From the NCBI GenBank assembly GCA_000697335.1, contig JNEM01009538.1:1-14627 (forward strand): 14,627 bases of DNA, written 5' to 3'. This stretch comes from Conidiobolus incongruus B7586. Lineage: Eukaryota; Entomophthoromycota; Entomophthoromycetes; Entomophthorales; Conidiobolaceae. The position numbers were made by a program, and so were the translations under genes. Of this stretch, positions 1 to 8,862 are shown one piece after another (position 1 is the stretch's first letter; each line of letters opens with the position of its first letter). The notes beneath the pieces are model-generated. The model worked only from the letters and a program-made list of their open reading frames with translations. It made no database searches and was not told the origin of the DNA.

Positions 1-14
1 AATACTTAACCAAG

Positions 15-1205
15 GTGAGTTATAAATTTATAGGTTTTTGAGATAAGGGAATATATTTAATAATATATAACTATATCTTTTTTCTTTCTTAGTTATTATT
101 TTATATATTATTTTACAAATATATTAAATTTTTTTATTAATATTATTATACTTAAATCCCTCTCTAAAAAAATCTATTTTTGTATTAATTAACTTTATAA
201 AGAAAATAAATCAACTTATGATATTATTAGAATTACTAGTGTTAGTTAATCTACTATAGTTAAAATTGTTAAGAATAACAATAAAGAAACATTTTAACTT
301 AAACTTAAATATGTTAAAATTATAAATAAACATGATAAAAAGTGTATTTATAGGTTAGTTAATATAGGTAAATATAATACTATTGTAGAAATACAACAAG
401 AATTATAAAACTATACAAGAATATTAGTTAATATTAATATTATTATATATACTTTATATTAACATAGATATCACTTATACTTTAAGAAAAAACACTTTTA
501 ATTAAAGAAATCCTATTATAAAGCTAAATAAAAGTTTAAATATTATTACTAATATTAAATTAAAACTAATTAGAGTAAAGTTATTTAATTTAATAAAATA
601 AAAATATACTTTAGTAAATTTAATAAAAAAACTAGATGCTTTAGAAAAGATATAAAACTATTTTATAACTATTATATTAAATTTACCCAAAAGTATAATA
701 ATAGGTTAATTATTATTTAAAGATATATATTATCTTTAGATATAAAGTATTTTTATAAAGTTAATAAGGGAATTAATATTAAAATATACAAAAATATTTT
801 AAACAATAAATTAAAAAAAATATTGAATAGTATAGGTTAAACAAATCTAATATTATTTTCTAGTAAGATAATACCTTTTATTATATTATAGCTTCTATTA
901 CCAAATAACTTAAAAATAACAAGATAATAGTTATAAAGTGGTTTTTTTAATTTTTTAACCTTAATCTAATTAAATATCTTTAAGATTAGTTAAAAAAAGC
1001 TATTAAAATTTTCTCTTTAGTAAAAAATTTAAATCAACTTTAAAAATATATTTAAGAAATATAAAACAAGATTAACCTTTTTTAATATAAGAAGTTAGTT
1101 GATTTTATACCCTACAAACTTAAAGAAGTTAGAAAAGTTAAAGATAGATATATTAAGTTTTAATTTTTTTTATCACTAAAAATCTACAAATTTATAATTT
1201 ACTTT
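15..1205 (+). mobile_element. Tc1/mariner DNA transposon, decayed copy 1
   Basis: This is a dead Tc1-clade transposon. Imperfect terminal inverted repeats of about 30 bp lie at 15-45 and 1171-1205. Between them, remnants of the DDE transposase read in the expected order on the plus strand. They are the linker before the catalytic core (about 485-530), the WSDET block (586-600), the GSIMVWG block (about 685-715) and the NSPDLNPIEHLW block (about 950-1000). At 586-600 the codons read TAA TTT AAT AAA ATA where the family has Trp-Ser-Asp-Glu-Thr. The first catalytic Asp is therefore now Asn, and each difference is a G-to-A or C-to-T change. The late catalytic Glu (PIEHLW) reads Lys. Many former Trp codons are stops, so no product is possible. 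The length of about 1.19 kb is normal for the family. Family assignment rests on motif order and spacing, and I consider it solid. Confidence 0.82.
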
Positions 1206-1268
1206 AAGTAAAATTTAAAGGTTTATATTTTAATTAATTAATAACTAAATATTATTATTTAATGATAT

Positions 1269-1392
1269 ATATACTAACTTATAAAAGTAAGTTATAAAAT
1301 CAAAAACACTTATATATTTACTAATAACTTAATTAATATTTAATGAAATAAACTTAAATTAAATAATTAAAATCTATTATATTTATTAATAA
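1269..1392 (+). repeat. Loop unit, copy 1 (inverted copy at 2843-2968)
   Basis: The spacer of the large inverted repeat matches the reverse complement of 2843-2968 over about 125 bp with only about half a dozen differences. It contains a block around 1272-1312 (AACTTATAAAAGTAAGTTAT) that recurs in the other copies. It may be the terminal part of another mobile element or a small non-autonomous one. No coding potential is visible. Confidence 0.7.
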
Positions 1393-1460
1393 TATATATT
1401 ATTATATAATGATATTTAGTTATTAATTGGTTAAAATATAAACACTTAAATTTTATTTAA

Positions 1461-2650
1461 AGTAAGTTATAAATTTATAGGTTTTTGGTGATAAAAAAAA
1501 TTAAAACTTAATATATCTACCTTTAGTTTTTTTAATTTCTTTAAGTTTATAGGGTATAAAATCAATCAACTTCTTATATTAAAAAAGGTTAATCTTGTTC
1601 TATACTTCTTAAATATATTTTTAAAGTTGATTTAAATTTTTTATTAGGGGGGAAAACTTTAATAACTTTTTTAATTAATTCCAAAGATATTTAATTAAAT
1701 TAAAGTTAAAAAATAAAAAAGCTACTTTATAACTATTATCTTGTTATTTTTAAGCTATTTGGTAATAAAAGTTATAGTATAACAAGAAGTATTATCTTAT
1801 TAGAAAATAATATCAGATTTATTTAACTTATATTATTTAATAGTTTTTTTCAATTTATTGTTTAGAATACTTTAATATATCTTAGTATTAATTTCCCTAT
1901 TAACTTTATAAAGATACTTTACACCTAAAAACAACATATATCTTTAAATAATAATTAACCTACTATTATACTTTTGGGTAAAATTAACATAATAATTATA
2001 AAGTAGTTTTATATTTTTTTTAAAATATTTAGCTTTTTTATTAAATTTACTAAAATATATTTTTGTTTCATTAGACTAAATAACTTTACTCTAATTAGTT
2101 TTAGTTTAATATTAATAATAACATTTAAACTTTTACCTAGCTTTACAATAAGATTTCTTTAGTTAGGGGTGTTTTTTCTTAAAGTGTAAGTGGTATCTAT
2201 GCTAACATAAAATATATATAATAGTATTAGTGTTATTTAATATTTTTATATAGTTTTATAATTCCTATTATATTTTTATAATAGTATTATATTTACCTGT
2301 ATTAATTAACCTATAAATATACTTCTTATTATATTTATTTATAATTTTAACATATTTAAGATCAAGTTTAAATGTGTTTTTATTGTTATTCTTAATAACT
2401 TTAATTATAATAAACTAACTAACACTAGTAATTCTAACAATATTATAAGTTAATTTACTTTTTTTATAAAGTTAATTAATATATAAGTAGATTTTTTTAG
2501 AGAGGGATTTAAGTATAATAATATTAATAAAAAAAATTTAATATATTTGTAAAATATTATATAAAATAATAATAAAGAGAGAAAAAAGATATAGTTATAT
2601 ATTATTAAATATATCCTTTTATTTCAAAAACCCACAAATTTATAGCTTAG
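1461..2650 (-). mobile_element. Tc1/mariner DNA transposon, decayed copy 2
   Basis: This is a second copy of the same element in the opposite orientation, with ends at about 1461-1493 and 2621-2650. It is somewhat less decayed than copy 1. On the minus strand the WSDET block (2064-2078) reads stop-Ser-Asn-Glu-Thr, so Glu and Thr survive here but the catalytic Asp is Asn. The block corresponding to NPIEHLW (about 1680-1710) keeps its TGG but has Lys for the catalytic Glu and Tyr for His. Wherever I compared the two copies by eye, differences were mostly C/T or G/A. No reading frame survives. The outer half of the copy (about 2460-2600) is nearly identical to its partner at 55-200. The element could not encode an active transposase. 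Confidence 0.8.
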
Positions 2651-2813
2651 TTTAATTAAATATTAAAGTTTAATATCTTTGCTAATAGTTTACTAAATAT
2701 ATCTAAATATATTTATTTATAATCAAATAATATACTTAATTATATATTATAATTTTAAGTAAATTAATATATACAATTGTTTTAGTTATTAATTAAAATA
2801 TATATAAATTTAA

Positions 2814-2968
2814 TTTTATAACTTACTTTTGTAGGTTAGTATATAATTAATAAATATAATAGATTTTAATTATTTAATTTAAGTTTATTTTATTAAATAT
2901 TAATTAAGTTATTAGTAAAAATATAAGTGTTTTTAATTTTATAATTTACTTTTGTAGGTTAGTATATA
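2814..2968 (-). repeat. Loop unit, copy 2, with a 32-bp end motif repeated
   Basis: Positions 2843-2968 are the inverted copy of 1269-1392. The 32-bp motif that ends this unit (2937-2968) occurs once more in direct orientation at 2814-2845, differing at one position. The stretch before it, about 2783-2812, resembles 1416-1446 next to the second Tc1 copy. This looks like nested or end-to-end insertions of one repeat family. Confidence 0.65.
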
Positions 2969-4350
2969 AGCATGTTATATTTACTCAAGTTTAAACTTAA
3001 TTTAATAAATAAAAATATAAAATAGATATCTTATAATTTAACAAAAGCTTAAAAGAAAACTAAAGTAACTATAGCTAAATTCAACTTATTAAGATATAAT
3101 TAAAAACAAATGTTTTTAAAATAAATATTTAAAATTAATAAATCTTAAATTCCTTTATGTAATTTTTTATTTAATAATAAAACAAAATAATAAGTTAAGC
3201 TAAATTAATTCTCTCTATAAATTCTAATAAATAAATATTTTAAATATAAACAAATGTTAATTATTATAATAAATTATATTGGTATATAATTTTCTTATTT
3301 AATATCTTAAGGAAAATCAATTAATAATAAATTATATATTATCTTTTTAAATAAAATAATTTCTAAATAGTATTCTTAATATAAATTAAAGATACTTATT
3401 ATTTTGCATAATAATTACAAAATATATAAAATTAAAGCTATAAAATATTTTTTAAATAAAAAAAATTATATAGAGTTATTATATCTAGTATATTCATTTA
3501 ATTATAACTAATATAATTATAATTGTTTTAGACAATTAAAAAATGTTTACAAGAAAAAAATTCCTGCAAACAAATTAAATTAGTTTGTAAAATATTAAAT
3601 TTTAGTCTTTAATAAAAAAAACTATTTTTTAAATATTAGAAATTTACTAAAAGTATGGAAAAAAGTTATTAATAATAAAAGAAGCTATTAATTTTATATT
3701 ATTCATTAATTTTTATATATTATTCATTAATTTTTATATATTATTTATTAATTTATTTGTTTAATTTTAATTTTAAAATTATACCATTATTTAATTTCTA
3801 TATTAATAATTAAAAAAATAATAATTAAAATTAATATTTTAAATTTTAATAAGTTTTAAATTATTTCTCTCTTAACTTTAAAATAATTTATCTAATAATA
3901 AATTGTTAATTTAGATAATACTTCATTATTAAAAGTTGCTTGTAAGTTTTAAATAATTTTAAAAGGTTTATAATTTAATTTTACTAATATTAAAATAAAA
4001 TACTTTTGATAATTATTATTTGGTTTAAATATAGTTAAATTAAACAACTAATTTTGAAAAATTATTTTTTTAATCAAAAATATTATTATATATATATAAT
4101 TGAAAACTATATACCTTCTTATTTGTTTTGTATATATTTTGATATTTAAAACTAATAATATGTTTTAAAAATCAGAAATTAAAAAATTTCCCATTTTTTT
4201 AATTTGATGGTAATATAATAAAAATTACAGTTATAAAATTGAAAGGCATTTGATTGGTTGAGTATGATTGGCACAAGTTTTTAAACTAATAATAGAACAA
4301 AAATTACTACAAAAACATGTATGAAATACAAAATTATTCAAAAGCTTCTA
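2969..4350. other. AT-saturated DNA with no readable gene
   Basis: This stretch of about 1.4 kb is nearly pure A and T, with stops in all frames. It is similar in texture to the decayed transposons to its left and probably consists of old mobile-element remains. I could not assign a family. The composition shifts toward normal around 4230-4300, just before the ubiquitin-ligase relic. Confidence 0.5.
3685..3754. repeat. 21-bp AT-rich tandem repeat
   Basis: Two exact copies of a 21-bp unit (beginning ATTCATTAATTTTT) lie at 3701-3721 and 3722-3742. A partial third copy follows, and a degenerate one precedes at 3685-3700. This is a minor minisatellite in AT-rich DNA with no evident function. Confidence 0.75.
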
Positions 4351-4359
4351 AAACTTGAG

Positions 4360-5488
4360 AAAATTGTCAAGACTGTCACTTCTTGAACAGTGCCCCCTGA
4401 CAATTCCAATTACCACTGTAATGATTGTGGTATTTGGAGAAGTGGCGAAGTGATTCGACAAAGACAATTTCCACTGCAAAGTCTACAATATTTCCATGAA
4501 TATCACAGTGAAGGACAAACATCAAACATATTTGTTTCGAATGCAATTCGGAATCAGACTGCCTTATCTGTGGCCAGTATTTGTTTACTTCTGTCAGTAT
4601 ATTTATATTTATGATAAACTATTAAGCACTATTATAGAGTGATATGATAATGGAATTTGGGAAGGTGGTCACAGCATTCACGAAAATTGCTAACACTAAT
4701 AATCCAAAGCTCCTACAAATCTCCCGTCTGTCTCAAACTCCTTGATGATATGAGCTACTATTTCAAAAAAAATTGAGACATTTAAGAAACTAGAAATTAC
4801 CTCGTGAGTATAGAGGCTACCAATCTAAAATATTTTGCAATGACTGTGGGACCAGATGCTTGCCAATGTCTCATTTTTTGTATCGTAAGTGTATCAATTG
4901 AAGGTCTTATAATATCAATGTGCTAGAGACTGTGGTGAGGGAGCTGACGCAGGATGATGTGATGAGTGAGGACGATAATAGCTATATTACAAGTGACGAT
5001 TCCGAAGTTTCTGACAATTCAGATCTGACAACTCCAACCCAGATAATACTAACACCACAACAAATCAACAAACTAGCCAGTTAGCTAATAACGATAGCAC
5101 ATTATTAAACCAGGTACAAGCTGAACACGACGCCGACAATCGTTTCAGCCCCAATTTCCAACCATCGACATCTCAAATCAATCTCATAGACATCATCAAA
5201 GCGAGGGACGTAATTGCACTGCAGTCCCTCGCCTAACTCATCGAAATCAATCACCCTGATATCGATACGTGGGACGCCATGATGGCCCTCCGAAATATTT
5301 TGGAGGGAGATGACGATGCTTTTTATTCCGCAATTATTCAACTCTCAAGTAAAGGTAATTATTTGGAATCCGATGGCACTCACTCTTCCAATAATGGGAG
5401 GGCGAATATTAATGAAACTGATGAAATTAATGAGCAACAATCACTATATAATATAGCCCAATATCTCAACAATTTTAATATATTCTAA
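4360..5488 (+). pseudogene. CHY/RING-type E3 ubiquitin ligase (RCHY1/PIRH2-like) pseudogene
   Basis: Intact relatives are zinc-binding E3 ligases that move ubiquitin from an E2 onto substrates. Family landmarks appear in the right order but in changing frames. They are a C..C pair near 4365-4376, YHCNDCGI (about 4405-4430), FHCK (4469-4480), HICFECNSESDCLICG (about 4527-4575) opening the RING, GHSIHENC (about 4667-4690), YKSPVCLKLLDDMSYYF (4714-4764) closing it, and the zinc ribbon FCNDCG..KCIN (about 4833-4901). An acidic, Ser/Asp-rich tail follows to the stop at 5486-5488. At least six frame changes are needed to follow it. One RING Cys reads Ser (4720-4722), a zinc-ribbon Cys codon is TGA (4899-4901), and a TAA interrupts the tail at 5234-5236. 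The N-terminal CHY domain cannot be found in the AT-rich DNA upstream. The domain order is clear; that it is a pseudogene is nearly certain unless the assembly is poor here. Confidence 0.8.
5201..5232. repeat. Perfect 9-bp inverted repeat (hairpin)
   Basis: GCGAGGGAC at 5201-5209 is exactly complementary to GTCCCTCGC at 5224-5232, with a 14-nt loop. It lies inside the tail of the ubiquitin-ligase relic and is GC-rich against its surroundings. It may be chance within former coding sequence. Confidence 0.6.
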
Positions 5489-5927
5489 CCCATAACAACC
5501 TTTATTTCAAACTATAACAATATTTGTGAACAGATTATTTAGAGGATATCATTTAAATTATTTTTTAAATGTATTTCTGATTCAATTTTACCATTAATTA
5601 ATATACCTAAAGATTTTCGATCAAATTATCAATTTTTTTTAAAAAATGGTTAATATATAATTCATTTTATACAAATAAAAAAATTTCAATTGGATAATTA
5701 ATATATTTTATACGAATATTTTAATGAATAATAGTATATATATAGTTGATACTTTAAATTAATTAATATCAGCTATTTTTAAATATATTATAAAATAACT
5801 AATTTTATAATTTTTTTAATATGATTTTTCAAAATATTTTCAAAAATGATTTTCAAAATTATGCATTTAAATGAGAATATTTGACTAATATATTGATGAT
5901 CTTGTAATTGCATTAATAAATAATTAC

Positions 5928-5935
5928 ATATATAA
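5928..5935 (+). promoter_or_regulatory. TATA-like box of the first protease gene
   Basis: ATATATAA lies about 50 nt before the ATG at 5986. AT-rich background makes a single match weak, but similar motifs sit at a comparable distance ahead of the two neighbouring secreted-protein genes. The rest of 5489-5985 shows no gene. Confidence 0.35.
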
Positions 5936-5985
5936 TTCATAATAATTCTCATTAAACAAGTCGTTTTATCATTAATTTTGATAAA

Positions 5986-6768
5986 ATGAAATTAAATTTT
6001 AATTTTTATTCACTATTTATATTGAATTTCAACTGCTTGGAAAATGTTATGGACTCAATGAATCGAATATCAAAAGGATACTTAGCACCCAGCATCCAGC
6101 CATGGCTAGCAAGCCTCCAATACGCTAACGGCTACTCATTCTGTGGCGGAGCTCTCATCAATCCCAACACGATATTGACAGCTGGTCACTGTGTCCAAAA
6201 CAGAAGACCAGAGTCAATATATGTACAATTGGGCGCCCTCCGCTTAGACGATGTAGACAAATCTCAGCGTATCCAAGCCTCCCGAATCATTATGAACAGG
6301 AATTACTATTTCGGAACCTACTGGAACCGACTTTACGTTCGCAACGATATCGGACTCCTAAAATTGTCCAAGTCCGCCAATGTCAGTAGTACACCCGCAC
6401 TGGATGACAAAAATCTCGCCAATAGTTACAATGCCAACGTAGTCGCACTCGGATACGGCGATTTGGGCAATGGATATTACAATACTCCTGGGAATCCCTT
6501 AAGGGAAGTTAATTTGAGGATTGGATACCCAGCTGAGTGTCGAAGAGATTATTATCAAACTTTCGACCCCAATCAATCCATCTGCGTCACCAATTACCGT
6601 AACAATCTCGGAGCAGGCACCTGCACCGGCGATTCGGGATCTCCCCTCCTTCTAGATGATACAATTATTGGAGTGGTGAGTTACGGTCAGTTGGGATGTC
6701 ATAATGGTGTTAGTGTATATACTAAAATTTATCCTATGATAAATTTTATAAAACAAAATTGGAATTAA
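5986..6768 (+). CDS. Secreted S1A (chymotrypsin-fold) serine protease
   Basis: This is a 260-residue extracellular endopeptidase of family S1A. The catalytic triad is complete: His68 in TAGHC, Asp121 in RNDIGLL, Ser217 in GDSGSP. Six cysteines pair as the three usual fungal/insect disulfides (53-69, 185-200, 213-238). The pocket base (chymotrypsin position 189) is Gly211 and position 226 is Ser243, so cleavage after Lys/Arg is unlikely; a chymotrypsin- or elastase-like preference is inferred. Activation would fall at Arg27-Ile28 (R|ISKG in place of IVGG), leaving a short N-terminal region of 27 residues. The hydrophobic start (FNFYSLFILNFNC) is a poor but possible signal peptide, so an upstream exon is not excluded. 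Third positions are C-rich in the middle of the gene and AT-rich at both ends. The gene converges on the mucin-like gene, with 138 bp between the two stops and an AATAAA at about 6774. Confidence 0.9.
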   Translation: MKLNFNFYSLFILNFNCLENVMDSMNRISKGYLAPSIQPWLASLQYANGYSFCGGALINPNTILTAGHCVQNRRPESIYVQLGALRLDDVDKSQRIQASRIIMNRNYYFGTYWNRLYVRNDIGLLKLSKSANVSSTPALDDKNLANSYNANVVALGYGDLGNGYYNTPGNPLREVNLRIGYPAECRRDYYQTFDPNQSICVTNYRNNLGAGTCTGDSGSPLLLDDTIIGVVSYGQLGCHNGVSVYTKIYPMINFIKQNWN

Positions 6769-6906
6769 GAAAAATAAAATAAAAACAAAGTAAAAAATTT
6801 AATTTTTTTCTTGTTTAGAAAGGTTTTTATTAATATTATTTTTAACTAATTATTATATATAAATTGAAAATGAATTTATTAATTTATAATATAATATAGA
6901 GAATGA

Positions 6907-7782
6907 TTAATTGTATTTAGCATTCTTATAGAAATATTGAGGTGGTAAATTATATTCCAATGGTTTGGAAGTATTTGGGCTGGAGTATGCTTTGGGCGTA
7001 TTGCCAGAGGGCTGTTGATTGTAATTGGATTGAGATTTCATTGAAGGTTGTGGTTGGTTGGATTGTTTCTGTTGCATAAATGATCTAAACAAATCTCTTA
7101 ATTGGTCAAACGCAGCTTGATATTGGGGAGAATTGACATTTGGGACAGAGGCTTGTGGTTGGTAGTTGTAAGCGTGAGCTGGAGTTTGTTGTTGTTGCTG
7201 GTAGTTGTAGGCTTTGACTCGATTGTTGGTGGGTGGCATGATGGGAGGACTCTGGTAACGTTCATATTCATCCTCGGTAAGAGTCTGCTTGGGTGGTTGG
7301 CGATGGGGTTGAATGACAGCAGGTGGCAAATTGTTGTTTGGAATGGTGTTGAGATTGGGGTTGCGTAATTGGTGTTCCTGGTCGTATTTGTGAACAAATT
7401 TACCATGGGTTCTATATCTAGTGTGCGTGGCAGTTGGAGTGGCGACAGGTGGCGTTATTGTGGTGGTGGTAGGGCTAGCGTGAGTAGGAATTTCATAAGA
7501 TGTTGTTTCTGGGTGGTTATTAGAAATTGTTGTGGTAGGAATGTCTAAAGTGCTTTCATCCTTTTCGTAACTGGAAACATTGGTAGGTGAAGAAGTAGCT
7601 TGGATAGAAGTGGTAGTAGTAGTGGTGGTGATGGTAGCATTGGATGCATCATCCAATGCAGTGGAGCTAGGATGGTAATACCCATCTAAATCTTTCAAGC
7701 GGTAAGCTTCAGAACCGTGCATCAAGCACAATCCCAAAGCATAAGCGAATGAAATCAATTTCATATCAGTAACAAAATTCAA
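6907..7782 (-). CDS. Secreted Thr/Gln/Pro-rich mucin-like protein
   Basis: This is a predicted secreted or wall-associated protein of 291 residues with no domain I recognise. Met7 (codon 7764-7762) gives the better start: MKLISFAYALGLCLMHGSEA is a convincing signal peptide, giving 285 residues. Residues about 49-120 are rich in Thr and Ser, including a run of seven Thr, and should be heavily O-glycosylated. Asn-X-Ser/Thr sites lie at 48, 68 and 270. Residues 140-291 are rich in Gln, Asn and Pro, with AYNYQ twice (191-195 and 204-208), a Gln run (195-199) and one short amphipathic helix (about 220-240, AAFDQLRDLFRSFMQQ). The mature part has no cysteine. There is no GPI or transmembrane tail. 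A role in adhesion or coating is inference from composition only. It lies between two secreted proteases. Confidence 0.8.
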   Translation of the reverse strand: MNFVTDMKLISFAYALGLCLMHGSEAYRLKDLDGYYHPSSTALDDASNATITTTTTTTSIQATSSPTNVSSYEKDESTLDIPTTTISNNHPETTSYEIPTHASPTTTTITPPVATPTATHTRYRTHGKFVHKYDQEHQLRNPNLNTIPNNNLPPAVIQPHRQPPKQTLTEDEYERYQSPPIMPPTNNRVKAYNYQQQQQTPAHAYNYQPQASVPNVNSPQYQAAFDQLRDLFRSFMQQKQSNQPQPSMKSQSNYNQQPSGNTPKAYSSPNTSKPLEYNLPPQYFYKNAKYN

Positions 7783-7827
7783 CCCGTTGAATTAAAAAAA
7801 TAGAGCATAATAATAGCGGATCAAATG

Positions 7828-7838
7828 TTTATATATCA
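7828..7838 (-). promoter_or_regulatory. TATA-like box of the mucin-like gene
   Basis: On the minus strand GATATATAAAC lies about 50-60 nt before the first ATG (7782). It is a better TATA match than most of the AT-rich background, and its distance resembles that in the other two secreted-protein genes. Confidence 0.4.
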
Positions 7839-7839
7839 A

Positions 7840-8862
7840 ATCCAAAGATGTCAAACAATCATAATAAAACAATAATCATCCATTGTATTCGTTACCCAAA
7901 GAATTAATTTTATTTGCAACAAAGAAATTAATAAATTCAATTACCAAAACCGGTTGGAATTTCTTTAATAATTATTAATTTTTAGCCCAATTTCAATTCA
8001 AAAATTGCCAAATGGACATCGTTTCATTTATTTACAATCTATTCAATTTATTAACAGTTGAAAATATATTCAATTACTTATTTTGGTAATTGATCCAAAA
8101 TTATAAACACTTTCGGACTAATTCACTACAAAATTGGAATAGAAAATCTGAACTTTAAACAAATTAGTAATTTTTAATAATTAAATTTCAAGTTTATATA
8201 TTAATTATTATTATTATTGTAATAAAATTTTATTAAAACTTTTAAAGATATTATGAATAATTGACAATCATAATTCTTATTATATTGAAACTATTTTAAA
8301 TAATGATTTAAGAATTGGCGTCCTAAAAATTATTAACTGAGAAAACTTTATTAATCATTTTATGTGTTTAAATTGATTAACTAAAAATTTTCAATCTGAA
8401 TTGATAGATTAACTATTTTAGTTGGAGATTGACAAGTTTTTAAAGATTTTGGATGTTATAGTGTTCAAGTGGCACTTGTTGACTTTTAGAAATGTTCGGT
8501 GTATTGATTATTGATAAGATCATTATTTATGTTTATTAGTAGTGATTTAAAAATAGACTTGAATGCGCAATGAAGTATAATGAATATGAGGATTTATATA
8601 ATTGTAGGCTGTCTACTTTCAAAATGAAAGGAGATATAATTATGATATCATATGTTTGATAAATATTGAATTTTAATAACTGATTAATACGCATTATCTG
8701 AGTTGATATTCAAAATATTAAATTTTATAAAATGAATATAAAACTATTACCAGTTTTATCAATTTCAAATAACTTAAATTTTAAAAAAATCAAAATATCT
8801 ATCCGTAGTTTGAATAATACCAGTTTATTAATTATTCAATGATCAGACAAAAATACAAGATA
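7840..8862. other. Intergenic DNA between the mucin-like gene and protease 2
   Basis: This is about 1 kb without a supported gene. It is less AT-extreme than the left end of the window. Around 8400-8620 several frames on both strands stay open for 20-40 codons with mixed residues, which could be a very old gene remnant. No frame is long enough or recognisable enough to name. The 3' end of protease 2 lies at its right border. Confidence 0.4.

Larger units (their letters stand above)
1..2650. repeat. Large inverted repeat, arms about 1.26 kb
   Basis: Positions 1-1262 and 1390-2650 are reverse complements with scattered, mostly transitional, differences. The similarity does not stop at the transposon ends. 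It continues inward through about 60 bp on each side (1206-1262 against 1390-1460), leaving a spacer of about 125 bp. Either the element was duplicated together with its flank, or two copies inserted at the same point of a pre-existing inverted repeat. The left arm begins at the window edge, so its outer limit is unknown. Confidence 0.75.

Noticed and set aside
3685-3754. Short direct repeats that could suggest a CRISPR array
   Set aside because: Units are head to tail without spacers, are AT-only apart from one C, and the host is eukaryotic.
2969-4200. Possible remains of a retroelement or other large mobile element
   Set aside because: Weak family-like hints in AT-saturated DNA were not convincing on either strand, so no family is assigned.
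4886-4891. GTAAGT-like donor inside the zinc-ribbon part of the ubiquitin-ligase relic
   Set aside because: The bases encode the expected Arg-Lys-Cys of the zinc ribbon, and the sense frame continues after it; no matching acceptor removes the TGA sensibly.
5105-5341. Minus-strand 78-codon frame
   Set aside because: It is antisense to the readable tail of the ubiquitin-ligase relic, which continues the sense frame to 5488.
7098-7406. Open frames on both strands inside the mucin-like gene
   Set aside because: They are shadows of a low-complexity coding region; the long frame with a signal peptide is the real one.
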